Of a stretch of 64,000 nucleotides of DNA, positions 40,901 to 48,739 are shown one piece after another. The DNA comes from Proteobacteria bacterium SG_bin9 (GTDB lineage: Bacteria > Pseudomonadota > Alphaproteobacteria > Rhizobiales > Xanthobacteraceae). The notes beneath the pieces are model-generated. The model had not been told where the DNA came from. It ran no database searches and worked only from the letters and a program-made list of their open reading frames with translations. The stretch's first letter is position 1. Each line of letters starts with the position of its first letter. A program made the translations under genes and the position numbers. The stretch spans positions 72,314-136,313 of the forward strand of contig LWDM01000044.1 of the NCBI GenBank assembly GCA_002083525.1, given 5' to 3'.

Positions 40901-41444
40901 GGGCTTCGAGCTCTATCAGTCGATGCTGGAAGAGGCGATCGTCAATCTCAAGGCGGGTATCTCGGAGCCGGTTGCGGACCGCTGGTCGCCACAGATCACG
41001 CTCGGCATGCCCGTGCTGATTCCGGAAGAGTTCGTGCCGGATCTCGCCGTGCGGCTGTCGCTCTATCGCCGTCTGGCTGATCTCGAAACCGACGATGCGA
41101 TCGAGAACTTCGCAGCTGAAATGCGCGACCGCTTCGGGCCGCTACCGGACGAGGCGCGGTATCTGTTCAAGATCGCGGCGATCAAGACCTACTGCCGCCG
41201 CGCCAATGTCGAGAAGGTCGATGCCGGGCCGAAGGGCGCGGTGATCTCGTTCCGCGACAACAGCTTCGCGCATCCGGATCGATTGGTCGCCTTCATCCGT
41301 CAGCACGGGCAGGCGGCAAAGGTGCGCCCGGATATGAAGGTCGTGTTCTTCCAGGAATGGGAAACACCGGAAGAGCGCATGAACGGCGTCAGCCAGATCC
41401 TGCACGACCTCGCCAATCTCGCCGAAGGCCGGAAGGCAGCTTAA
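37932..41444 (+). CDS. mfd: Transcription-repair coupling factor
   Basis: Mfd displaces RNA polymerase stalled at lesions and recruits UvrA, so it works with the uvrA product encoded at the left edge. The 1170-residue product has the UvrB-homology region (FPAWDCQPYDRVSPHGGVLAQRV), the RNA-polymerase-interacting domain (AGDLVVHVEHGIGRFVGLQTL), the RecG-like translocase with CGDVGFGKTEVALRAAF (Walker A) and IVDEEQHFGV, and the C-terminal TRCF domain (about 1010-1110). ATG 37932 overlaps the sdhE stop, giving coupled translation. It converges on a GGDEF-like gene with three bases between. Confidence 0.98.
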   Translation: MSKPKSPAERLAPGKVITLANAAEGAEGLIVSDLARAIAAKPNKPAISLAVVCRDGPRMAQLARALDFFAPDIGVMQFPAWDCQPYDRVSPHGGVLAQRVTTLAKLSRLVGSDKPLIVLTTVNAIVQRVPTRDVIAAQALSVAPSHRVPMNSVTAWLEHNGYNRVSTVRESGDYAVRGGILDLFPAGLDQPVRFDYFGDTLESIRTFDAETQRTLLDMRGLDLVPVSEFQLVTETIRRFRMGYVAAFGAPERGDLLYEAVSEGRRHPGMEHWLPLFHEKMDTLFDYLGDAPIVIEPQGEDAARERFKQIGDYYEARREALGMAGGGTVYKPLPPDRLYLTEAEWTKQLADSSLARLTPFAVPETDTVIDVGAHAGRDFAPERADTKVNVFEAVTAYINGLQAARKKVVVALWSEGSRDRMSSMLKDHKLLNLTPVNTWRVVQATPRNETMLAVVGLESGFETDSIAVISEQDILGDRLVRPRKASRKLENFISEVTSLTAGDLVVHVEHGIGRFVGLQTLDVAGAPHDCLELHYAAGAKLFLPVENIELLSRYGSEQTGVELDKLGGSGWQARKAKLKSRIREIAGDLIKIAAERQLHEAPKFIPAQGTYDEFCARFPYEETEDQLGAIASTLGDLETGRPMDRLICGDVGFGKTEVALRAAFAVALEGKQVAVVVPTTLLARQHTKTFTERFKGFPVNVAQASRLVSAKELTQTKKGLADGNIDIVVGTHALLGKTIKFKDLGLLIVDEEQHFGVSHKERLKQLRAEVHVLTLSATPIPRTLQLALTGVRDLSIIASPPIDRLAVRTFVAPFDPLMVREALLRERYRGGQAFYVCPRIDDLAEAKEFLDKNVPEMKVAVAHGQMPPTVIEDIMSAFYDGKYDILLSTTIIESGLDIPTANTMIVHRADMFGLAQLYQLRGRVGRSKLRAYALFTLPASHKITPQAERRLQVLQSLDTLGAGFQLASHDLDIRGSGNLLGEEQSGHIKEVGFELYQSMLEEAIVNLKAGISEPVADRWSPQITLGMPVLIPEEFVPDLAVRLSLYRRLADLETDDAIENFAAEMRDRFGPLPDEARYLFKIAAIKTYCRRANVEKVDAGPKGAVISFRDNSFAHPDRLVAFIRQHGQAAKVRPDMKVVFFQEWETPEERMNGVSQILHDLANLAEGRKAA

Positions 41445-41447
41445 GCC

Positions 41448-42686
41448 TTACGACGCCGCGCGGCGATCGTCGCCCTTCAGCCGCGCCATCAGGCTGTCCG
41501 GCGTATCCTTTGCGAGCAGCGTGGCGATGCTCACATGCGGATCGACCGGCGCTTCGCGGCGGGCCGCATGCATGGTGTGCTTGACGACGCTGGCGATGCG
41601 CCGCGCGATCACGTGGGCCTCGCGCAGGTCGGTCTCTGCGAAGGCGGCGACAATCGAACCATCCGATTCCATGGTCGCGAAGTCGAAGCGGCGCATCAGG
41701 CGGCTGAGAATGCGCGCCGCGTCGTAGTGCGCGCGTTCGCTGGCTGAATCGAAGATGAAGCGGGCCGCCGAAAGACCGGCACCACGTGACGTGGAATCCG
41801 AAATAGCCGCAGAGAACTCGCGATCGAAAGCGGCTCCTGTCATCAACCCGGTGCGCGGATCGAGCAGACCACCGGATTCGATCGACTTCAGCGTGCGGGT
41901 CAGCCGCGCGTCGAGCGCATGCTGGCGGATCAGCGGCAGGGCGCTGACGGCAACGGCGGTCGCGTCGCCGCTGATGATTTCCAGGTTGGGGAGCAGGTGT
42001 CCGTCGAGCGCATCGGGCGCAATCCCGCTGACGATCACCGGCAGATGGCGGAAACGCGCGTCGTCCGACAGGGCAGTGCAGAAGTTATCGAGGACGCGTG
42101 CGCTGAAGCCCGAGCCGATCACGACGCCATCGAGATCGCGGGCTTCCAGGTGCTTCACCGCCGCTTCGAGACTCAAGGCCCCGATCACTGCGATGCGTTC
42201 GCCGAGCGCGACGGATAGCGCGGGATAGGATGCGCCGCGGCCGACCAGCAGCACGATCGCATCGTCAAGCAAGTCGGTTTGCGGAACGCGGACACCGGCC
42301 GCGCTTTCATCGCTCAGCCGGCGTTCGATGGTCGCGTGCAAGGTGCGGACGCGCAGCGCGGCGTTGAGGCGCGCGAGCAAGCGGTCGAACCCGCGCTCGC
42401 TGGAGTAGGAGAGCACATTTGCGGGAAGGGCAGCGACCGGATCGATGCCGATCATTGGCACATACGGTGTCATCGCCGCTGCCTTGGCGGCAACCTCGGC
42501 TGCCACGGCGTCATTCGCGGCCGACATGTCCGCGATGATCGCTGCCGGCATCAGGCGCTCGATGGCCTCGCCGGCATCGGCCCAGGTGCTGTCGATCAGC
42601 GGAAACAGCTTGCAGTCTTCGAGGGCGACGGCGAGCGGCAGCCGCTCGGTGTCGGAAACGAACAGGATCGGACCTTGCTGGGACAT
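41448..42686 (-). CDS. Receiver-like protein with degenerate GGDEF domain
   Basis: The 412-residue product appears to have two receiver-like modules (about residues 1-120 and 140-260) and a C-terminal GGDEF-type domain (about 275-405) that starts LLDPRTGLMTGAAFDREF, the usual opening of diguanylate cyclases. The GGDEF motif itself is missing: the aligned stretch reads MESDGSIVAAF, so synthesis of c-di-GMP is unlikely and a sensory or scaffold role is more probable. The first module lacks obvious phosphoacceptor chemistry. It lies 89 bases downstream of the adenylate-forming enzyme gene on the same strand. Confidence 0.78.
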   Translation of the reverse strand: MSQQGPILFVSDTERLPLAVALEDCKLFPLIDSTWADAGEAIERLMPAAIIADMSAANDAVAAEVAAKAAAMTPYVPMIGIDPVAALPANVLSYSSERGFDRLLARLNAALRVRTLHATIERRLSDESAAGVRVPQTDLLDDAIVLLVGRGASYPALSVALGERIAVIGALSLEAAVKHLEARDLDGVVIGSGFSARVLDNFCTALSDDARFRHLPVIVSGIAPDALDGHLLPNLEIISGDATAVAVSALPLIRQHALDARLTRTLKSIESGGLLDPRTGLMTGAAFDREFSAAISDSTSRGAGLSAARFIFDSASERAHYDAARILSRLMRRFDFATMESDGSIVAAFAETDLREAHVIARRIASVVKHTMHAARREAPVDPHVSIATLLAKDTPDSLMARLKGDDRRAAS

Positions 42687-42775
42687 CGGCTCTCGGCGCA
42701 CGCAGAACAAACGGGTTCCGGCAACCTAGACGTTCAGCCTTAATGTCAGGTCAACGAATTGGCCAGGCTTTGCAA

Positions 42776-44290
42776 TCAGCCCGCACTGCGGTCGCGGAAG
42801 GCTTCCGACATCAGCGGGTTGAGGCCGAGTTCGGCCAGAGCCTCGCGCGCCCGGGCGTTGTCGATGGCGCGTCCTGCAAGCCGGTGACCGTTGAGGCGGT
42901 CGGGCAGTGCGGTCAGCATCGCGCCTTGCGAGAGGCGCTTGGCCCATTGCTGCAAATCGTCGGCGAGGAAGCGGTAGCCGCCGATGTTGACGAGGCCGCT
43001 TGGCGGAGCGGTGATCCGGATTTCGCCGCTACTGCGATCACGCCGCGCGGCAAAGCCCGTATCGACGTAGTCGATCGCCGACTGCGTCTCGCGCACTCGT
43101 TCGGACGGCGGTGGAGCATAAGCGGCGACGGGTATCATCGGCCCGCGCAGCGCCAGGGTGCCTTGCGGCGTCATCAGGATTTCGCAGGCGACCGTGGCAC
43201 CGGGCACATCGTGCGGCGCGCGATGCTGACCCGCGCGGACCGGAACCGGCATGCCATCTTCGCCGCGCCGCGTGCCGAAAAGACCGGCCTCGCCGAACAG
43301 ATAGACGTCGGTCAGGCGCTGGCTGCCAGTCCATGCCGGGCTTGCGCCGACCTGTTCGGGCGTGCGCCAGATGCCAATGATCTCCGCTGTCTCATCAAGG
43401 CTTTGCAGCACGTCGCTCTCGGCGAGCTTGAAGACGATCTGCGCTGGCAGGACGAGCGCGTTGCATTTGTCGTGCGCGATCTGTGCCGTCAGCGCGTCGA
43501 TGTCGAGGGCGTGATGCAGGCTGAGCGTTCCACCGCTGAGCAGCCAGGCGACGGTGGAGCAACAGATGCCTGCCAACGACGCCGGCGCGATGGTGGAGAG
43601 GATGCGCGCTGCTTGCGGCAGGCGGCTTTCGAGAAACACGGCGAGGCCAGCAGCCATCAGGCTCATGTGCGAGCGCGGCACCGGCCTCCAGCCGTCCGGG
43701 GTCATGTCGAAGGTAATGATGGCGGGCCGGCGCGGATCCGTCGCCGGGAACAGCGCCGGCGACGGCGGGTGCGCGATCACCTGGTCGAGCGGCACCATGC
43801 CTTCCGGCAGGTTGTCGCCGAAGCCGAAGACGTGGCGGATCGAAAACGCTTCGGCGGCCGCATTCATCGCAATGTCGGCATGGCTGACGCCATCGATCTT
43901 GCTCATCGCAACGATGGCGCGGGCTCCGGTGCGGTTGAGCGCCATGGCGAGATCGGCCTGCCGCCAGAGCTGCGGCAGCAAGGTCACGACAAGGCCCGCA
44001 CGAAACGCGCCGAGCACGGTCAGCGAGAACTCGATGGTATTGGGGAGCTGGACGGCAATGACCGATCCGGTCGGCAGGCCGCTGTCGATGAAGTGCGTTG
44101 CGATCGCCGAGATGGCTGCATCTGCTTCGGCGTAAGTCATGGCGCGCGGCGTGTCGCCAGTCACGCGCTGCTTGTCGGCCGGATCGATCAGCGCGACGCT
44201 GTCGGGCCGGCGCGCGGTGATGCGGCGAAGCAAATCCTCGAGCGTGGGCGACGTCGAACTCAGCATCATCGAATCAGTGACCGTGTTCAT
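42776..44290 (-). CDS. Adenylate-forming (acyl-CoA synthetase-like) protein with degenerate motifs
   Basis: The 504-residue product has the ANL superfamily fold. The phosphate-binding P-loop, normally close to TSGTTGxPKG, reads ITFDMTPDGWRPVPRSH; the acyl/adenylate motif YGxTE region reads YLFGEAGLFG; and the C-terminal catalytic lysine region is unclear (DRLNGHRLAGRA). Activity as a classical acyl-CoA synthetase is therefore doubtful. Its start codon overlaps the stop of the upstream solute-binding protein gene (ATGA), so the two are made together. ATG 44290 was chosen for this overlap; the frame extends to 44392. Confidence 0.8.
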   Translation of the reverse strand: MNTVTDSMMLSSTSPTLEDLLRRITARRPDSVALIDPADKQRVTGDTPRAMTYAEADAAISAIATHFIDSGLPTGSVIAVQLPNTIEFSLTVLGAFRAGLVVTLLPQLWRQADLAMALNRTGARAIVAMSKIDGVSHADIAMNAAAEAFSIRHVFGFGDNLPEGMVPLDQVIAHPPSPALFPATDPRRPAIITFDMTPDGWRPVPRSHMSLMAAGLAVFLESRLPQAARILSTIAPASLAGICCSTVAWLLSGGTLSLHHALDIDALTAQIAHDKCNALVLPAQIVFKLAESDVLQSLDETAEIIGIWRTPEQVGASPAWTGSQRLTDVYLFGEAGLFGTRRGEDGMPVPVRAGQHRAPHDVPGATVACEILMTPQGTLALRGPMIPVAAYAPPPSERVRETQSAIDYVDTGFAARRDRSSGEIRITAPPSGLVNIGGYRFLADDLQQWAKRLSQGAMLTALPDRLNGHRLAGRAIDNARAREALAELGLNPLMSEAFRDRSAG

Positions 44291-46236
44291 CGGACACCGG
44301 CGGCTGCCGGAGCGGCCCACCACGTTTCGGGCAGGATGCCCGACAACGCGCCAGCCTTCGGCCGTTCTATCCGATTCCATCGGGCGAACCATTGCCGCTC
44401 GGCGTTGTACAGCGGGATTGTGTAGAAGCCCGACATCAGGACGCGGTCGAGCGCACGGACGGCGGCGACGAAGGGTGGCCGTTCCCGCGCCTGCAGCATG
44501 GCCGTCACCAAGGCATCGACCGCCTTGTCGCGCGCGCCCATGTAGTTGCGCGTGCCTTGCAGATCGGCGGCCTCCGAGCCCCAGTAGAACAGCTGCTCGT
44601 TGCCGGGAGAGAGCGACTGGTCCCAGCGATTCTGGATCATGTCGAAGTCATAACTCAGCTTGCGCTGGTCGAACTGAACGGCATCGACGGTACGGATCGT
44701 CGCCTCGACCCCAGCGCGCTTGATGTCGCGGATGAAGGCGAGCGCAATGCGCTCGTGTTCGCGGGTGGTGACGAGGATTTCGAACTTCAGCGGCACGCCG
44801 GTCGCTTTGTTACGCATCACGGTGCCGTCGAGCTGGTAGCCGGCGTCCGAAAGGAGCGCGAGCGCCCGCCGCAGCGCATCGCGGTCGCGGCCGCTCGCAT
44901 CGCTCACGGGCAAGCGCCACGTTCCATCGATGAAATCGCCACGAACGCTGGATGCAAACGGCCGGAGCAACGTGCGCTCGACATCGGATGCGGGGCGCTG
45001 ATAGGCGGACAGCTCGGAGCTTGGGAAATAACCGCCGTTGCGGCTGTAGAGACCGAAGAAGTAGTTGCGGTTGATCCATTCGAAGTCGAACAGCAGCGAT
45101 AATGCCTCGCGCACGCGGATGTCAGCGAAGATCGCGCGGCGCGTGTTGAACACGAGATATTCGGTCGGCTTCGGCAGACCCGACGCAATTTCCTCACGCG
45201 TGACCTCGCCGCGCTGTGCGGCAGGGAAATCGTAGCCTTCATGCCAGCGCAGTGGGTCGGTCTCGACGCGGAAATCGTAGAGGCCGCGCTTGAACGCTTC
45301 GAACTGCCCGCTGGCTTCGCGGTAGTAGTCGAGCCGCACTTCATCGAAATTCCAAAGACCCCGATTCACCGGAAGATCGCGGCCCCAGTAGTTCGGGTTG
45401 CGCGTCATGGTCACGCTCGTGCCAGGACGGACGTTGGTGATGGTGTAGGGCCCCGAACCGACGGGCGGCGTCAACGTTGTGTCCTCGAACGTTGCCGGGT
45501 CGATCACATGCTTCGGCAGCACCGGCATGAGACCGAGGATCAGTGGCAGCTCGCGGTCGGCGACGTCGCCGAAGTCGAATTTGACCGTCCGCTGATCGAG
45601 CGCTTCGGCTTTCGCGACCTTGGCGTAGTAGAGCCGATGGTTGGGGCGGCCCTTGTCGCGCAGGAGCTGCCAGGAAAACAGCACGTCCTCGGCCGCTACA
45701 GGTTTGCCATCAGAAAATTGGGCAGCCGGATGGATGCGGAAGGTGACGTAGCTGCGCGCGTCGTCGGTCTCGACGCTCTCGGCCAGCAGGCCATAAAGCG
45801 TGAACGGTTCGTCCTGGCCGCGGGTCATCAGGCTTTCGATGACGTAGCCGCGCACCTGCTGGACGGCGAGACCCTTTACGATCAGCGGGTTGAGGCTGTC
45901 GAAGGTGCCGGAGATGCCGCCGGTCAGCCGGCCGCCCTTTGGGGCGCCGGGATTGGCGTAGGGCATCTGGGCAGAATTGGGGGGCAGAGCCGGCTGGCCG
46001 TGCATGGCAATGCCATGGCTGGTCGACACGGACCTCGCCGGCCCAGAGTTGGCAGTCCCTTGGGCCGCCGACGTTTCGGCCCCGGCCAAGCTCAGGACCA
46101 CCGCCGTGAGCACGGCCCAGCCGCGTAGCAGGCCCCCCCAATGAGGCAGATTTGATTCGCAGCTCAGCACACTGCAATTTACCACGCCGGGTAACGATCC
46201 GATGTCGGCCGGATGGCGAAAGACGGCTGTTGCCAT
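44287..46236 (-). CDS. Extracellular solute-binding protein family 5 (YejA/OppA-like), orphan
   Basis: The 649-residue product has a signal segment (LLRGWAVLTAVVLSLAGAETSAA) and the SBP_bac_5 fold of oligopeptide-binding proteins (FDSLNPLIVKGLAVQQVRGYVIESLM, GSGPYTITNVRPGTSVTMTRNPNYWG, and YDFDMIQNRWDQSLSPGNEQLFYWGS), most like YejA, which delivers microcin-type or oligopeptide ligands. No permease or ATPase genes are nearby; downstream is an adenylate-forming protein. Start 46236 places a 30-residue stretch before the signal segment, so a start nearer the signal, such as a rare codon, is possible. Confidence 0.88.
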   Translation of the reverse strand: MATAVFRHPADIGSLPGVVNCSVLSCESNLPHWGGLLRGWAVLTAVVLSLAGAETSAAQGTANSGPARSVSTSHGIAMHGQPALPPNSAQMPYANPGAPKGGRLTGGISGTFDSLNPLIVKGLAVQQVRGYVIESLMTRGQDEPFTLYGLLAESVETDDARSYVTFRIHPAAQFSDGKPVAAEDVLFSWQLLRDKGRPNHRLYYAKVAKAEALDQRTVKFDFGDVADRELPLILGLMPVLPKHVIDPATFEDTTLTPPVGSGPYTITNVRPGTSVTMTRNPNYWGRDLPVNRGLWNFDEVRLDYYREASGQFEAFKRGLYDFRVETDPLRWHEGYDFPAAQRGEVTREEIASGLPKPTEYLVFNTRRAIFADIRVREALSLLFDFEWINRNYFFGLYSRNGGYFPSSELSAYQRPASDVERTLLRPFASSVRGDFIDGTWRLPVSDASGRDRDALRRALALLSDAGYQLDGTVMRNKATGVPLKFEILVTTREHERIALAFIRDIKRAGVEATIRTVDAVQFDQRKLSYDFDMIQNRWDQSLSPGNEQLFYWGSEAADLQGTRNYMGARDKAVDALVTAMLQARERPPFVAAVRALDRVLMSGFYTIPLYNAERQWFARWNRIERPKAGALSGILPETWWAAPAAAGVR

Positions 46237-46394
46237 TGATCTTTTCGTCCGCCGCTGTAAAAGGCGTCCTATTCCAGAACGTCAAGGCCGCCGGTCACGG
46301 TAACGCCTCAATTGGCTCCGAGACAGCCGCGAAATAGCGGGATTGACCGCCCGGACGCGGCCTTGAGGCGCACGGCTCAGAAAGGGTTCTCCGT

Positions 46395-47183
46395 ATGAAG
46401 TTTCGTTTCCCGGCTGCGCGCGGCATTGCGTTCGCCGCGGCCAGTGTTTTGACCCTCTCGGCAGCCTATGCCCAGCAGCCGCAGCCGGCCCCCGGCGCGC
46501 CGAAGGCGGCTCCGGCCCCTGCAGCGCCGAAGGCCCCGGCTCCCGCCGCGCCGAAGGCTCCGGCCCCTGCCGCGCCGAAGGGTCAGGCTCCGGCTGCCCA
46601 GCAGCAGGCTCCGGCCGCTCCCCAGCAACAGCAGCAAGATCAGGTTCAGCTGATCTACGCCCCGTGGACCAAATTCTGCCTGAAGGGCCAGGACGCCAAC
46701 GCCAAGCAGGTGTGCTTCACCGGCAAGGACGGCCGTATCGAATCGGGTCAGCCGGTCGTTGCCGCTGTGATCATCGAGCCGGAAGGCGAGCCGAAAAAGA
46801 TCCTGCGCGTGACGCTGCCGCTCGGCATGCAGCTCGTGCACGGCACCCGCATCATCATCGACAACAACCAGCCGGCGCAGAGCCCGTATGTGATCTGCTT
46901 CGCCAACGGCTGCATGTCGGACTATGAAGCGACGCCGGACATGATCGCCAACCTCAAGAAGGGCCAGAATCTCATCGTTCAGGCGATCAACTCGAACGGC
47001 GCGCCGCTGACGCTGGCACTGCCGCTCGTGAACGAGTTCCAGAAGGCCTATGACGGCCCGCCGACCGACCCGAAGCAGTTCGAAGAAACCCAGAAGAAGC
47101 TTCAGGAAGAGCTGCAGAAGCGTGCCGACGAGGCCCGCAAGAAGCTCGAGCAGCAGGGCGGCGCTCCGGCAGCGGCCAAATAA
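46395..47183 (+). CDS. Invasion-associated locus B (IalB) family protein
   Basis: The 262-residue product has a signal peptide (MKFRFPAARGIAFAAASVLTLSAAYA), a low-complexity part of about 60 residues with the repeat AAPKAPAP (DNA period 24-27 bases, 46500-46598), and the IalB domain (about residues 90-220), with WTKFCLKGQDANAKQVCFTGKDGR, PLGMQLVHGTRIIIDN and YVICFANGCMSDYEA, four cysteines placed as pairs. A charged coiled tail ends it. IalB was named from Bartonella, but in free-living rhizobia it is a periplasmic protein of unknown role. A strong terminator follows. Confidence 0.88.
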   Translation: MKFRFPAARGIAFAAASVLTLSAAYAQQPQPAPGAPKAAPAPAAPKAPAPAAPKAPAPAAPKGQAPAAQQQAPAAPQQQQQDQVQLIYAPWTKFCLKGQDANAKQVCFTGKDGRIESGQPVVAAVIIEPEGEPKKILRVTLPLGMQLVHGTRIIIDNNQPAQSPYVICFANGCMSDYEATPDMIANLKKGQNLIVQAINSNGAPLTLALPLVNEFQKAYDGPPTDPKQFEETQKKLQEELQKRADEARKKLEQQGGAPAAAK

Positions 47184-47200
47184 GATCCGTCAAAGAACCG

Positions 47201-47232
47201 AAAAAGGCGCGCAGCGATGCGCGCCTTTTTTT
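47201..47232 (+). terminator. Intrinsic terminator of the ialB-like gene
   Basis: AAAAAGGCGCGC (47201-47212) pairs perfectly with GCGCGCCTTTTT (47219-47230) around a six-base loop, with seven T in a row at the end. It is a textbook terminator 17 bases after the stop. Confidence 0.92.
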
Positions 47233-47318
47233 GATTCAAATCAGGTCGTTTGCGGAAACCGTTCAGGCAATATCTTAAGAGATCGCGGCGCGCCGATAGC
47301 CGCCTGAAGGTGGCGCGA

Positions 47319-47651
47319 TCAGTTCAGCGACGGGTTCCGCGGACGGTAGCCGCCGGCCTTGTCCTTCACGAAAATCTCGGCCACCTGCGAATGGCGGATC
47401 GGCTCACCAGATTCGTCCGGCAGCAGGTTTTGCTCCGAGACATAGGCGACGTACTCAGTCTCCGAGTTCTCGGCCAGCAGGTGGTAGAACGGCTGATCCT
47501 TATGGGGCCGTACTTCCTCGGGAATCGACAACCACCACTCCTCGGTGTTGTTGAATTCCGGGTCGATGTCGAAAATCACGCCGCGGAAGGCAAAAATCCG
47601 GTGCCGGACGATTTGTCCGATCTGGAATTTTGCGGTGCGCATCTTGGCCAT
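47319..47651 (-). CDS. hspQ: HspQ, hemimethylated-DNA-binding/YccV-like heat shock protein
   Basis: HspQ is a small protein that modulates Lon protease specificity in enterobacteria and was first seen to bind hemimethylated oriC DNA. The 110-residue product matches the family: AKFQIGQIVRHRIFAFRGVIFDIDPEF, EEWWLSIPEEVRP, KDQPFYHLLAE, and YVAYVSEQNLLPD. The ATG at 47651 has an in-frame second ATG at 47642; the first gives the normal length. It stands alone between ialB and an AEC transporter. Confidence 0.95.
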   Translation of the reverse strand: MAKMRTAKFQIGQIVRHRIFAFRGVIFDIDPEFNNTEEWWLSIPEEVRPHKDQPFYHLLAENSETEYVAYVSEQNLLPDESGEPIRHSQVAEIFVKDKAGGYRPRNPSLN

Positions 47652-47773
47652 GAGAGTCCGAATAGACCAGGATTGTGGCCGATGCTAGAGGCAAAGCTGT
47701 GAATCGGGGCGCTACCGGTCGCGCCCAAACGGCGCAAATGTTGTGGCATTCCTGAGGAATAGCAACGGTTGCC

Positions 47774-48727
47774 ATGCTGGACGTCCTCAATCTCGCGCTA
47801 CCCTACTTTGGAGTGATTTTTATCGGCTACGCCTGTGGCCGGCTGAAATCGCTGCCCGAGGCGGGGCTGGCGTGGATGAACTTCTTCCTTCTCTACATCT
47901 CACTCCCGGCACTGTTCTTCCGCATCCTGTCGAAAACGCCGTTCGAGCAGCTCAACAACGTCCCGTTCATCTTCGCGACCACGGCCGGAACCGCTCTGGC
48001 GTTTCTCTTGTGCGCGGTGGGGGCGCGGCTGATCGGCAAGACGTCGGCGCGGGAGGCGGTGATGGCCGGATTGTCCGGCGGCTACGGCAACATCGGCTAC
48101 ATGGGCCCCGGTCTGGCGCTGGCGGCGATCGGCACAGGAGCGGCGGCGCCCGTGGCGCTGATCTTCTGCTTCGACAACATCTTCCTGTTTTCGCTGGTGC
48201 CGATCCTGATGGCGATCACCGGCGGCGGGCAGGGCAACTTGCTCGCCACGATCAAGCAGGTGGCGAAGCAAATCCTGCTGCATCCCCTGATCGTCGCGTC
48301 GTACTTCGGCACGACGGCGGCGGCCTTTCATATCGAGTTGCCGGTCGCGATCGACGGCACCATGCAGTTCCTGCAGAACGCCGCCGCGCCGGTGGCGCTG
48401 TTCGCGCTTGGCGTCACGGTCGCGCTGCGTCCGTTCAGCCGTGTGCCATGGGAACTGCCGTGGATCATCGCGGTGAAGCTGCTGATCCATCCGGCGATCG
48501 CATTCACGCTCTTGTGGTGGCTTGGGCCGTTCAGCATCGAGTGGGCGGCAACCGCATTGCTGATGGCGTCGCTGCCGCCAGCCCTGAATGTCTTCGTGAT
48601 CGCGCGCCAGTATGACACCTGGGTCGAACCGGCGTCCGCAGCAGTCTTGATCGGCACGATGGTGTCGGTGGTGACGCTGACCACCATGCTGTGGCTGATC
48701 AAAACCGGTCAGTTGGTGATGCCGTAA
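47774..48727 (+). CDS. AEC-family (auxin efflux carrier) transporter
   Basis: The 317-residue product has about ten hydrophobic segments over its whole length and the conserved features of the AEC/PIN-like family, including the early LPYFGVIFIGYACGRL, FLLYISLPALFFRIL and the central crossover GGYGNIGYMGPGLAL. Members export small organic acids such as malate or malonate in bacteria. The substrate cannot be assigned. It lies between hspQ and a ubiH-like gene on the opposite strand, with no obvious partner. Confidence 0.93.
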   Translation: MLDVLNLALPYFGVIFIGYACGRLKSLPEAGLAWMNFFLLYISLPALFFRILSKTPFEQLNNVPFIFATTAGTALAFLLCAVGARLIGKTSAREAVMAGLSGGYGNIGYMGPGLALAAIGTGAAAPVALIFCFDNIFLFSLVPILMAITGGGQGNLLATIKQVAKQILLHPLIVASYFGTTAAAFHIELPVAIDGTMQFLQNAAAPVALFALGVTVALRPFSRVPWELPWIIAVKLLIHPAIAFTLLWWLGPFSIEWAATALLMASLPPALNVFVIARQYDTWVEPASAAVLIGTMVSVVTLTTMLWLIKTGQLVMP

Positions 48728-48739
48728 AACTTGCGGGAG

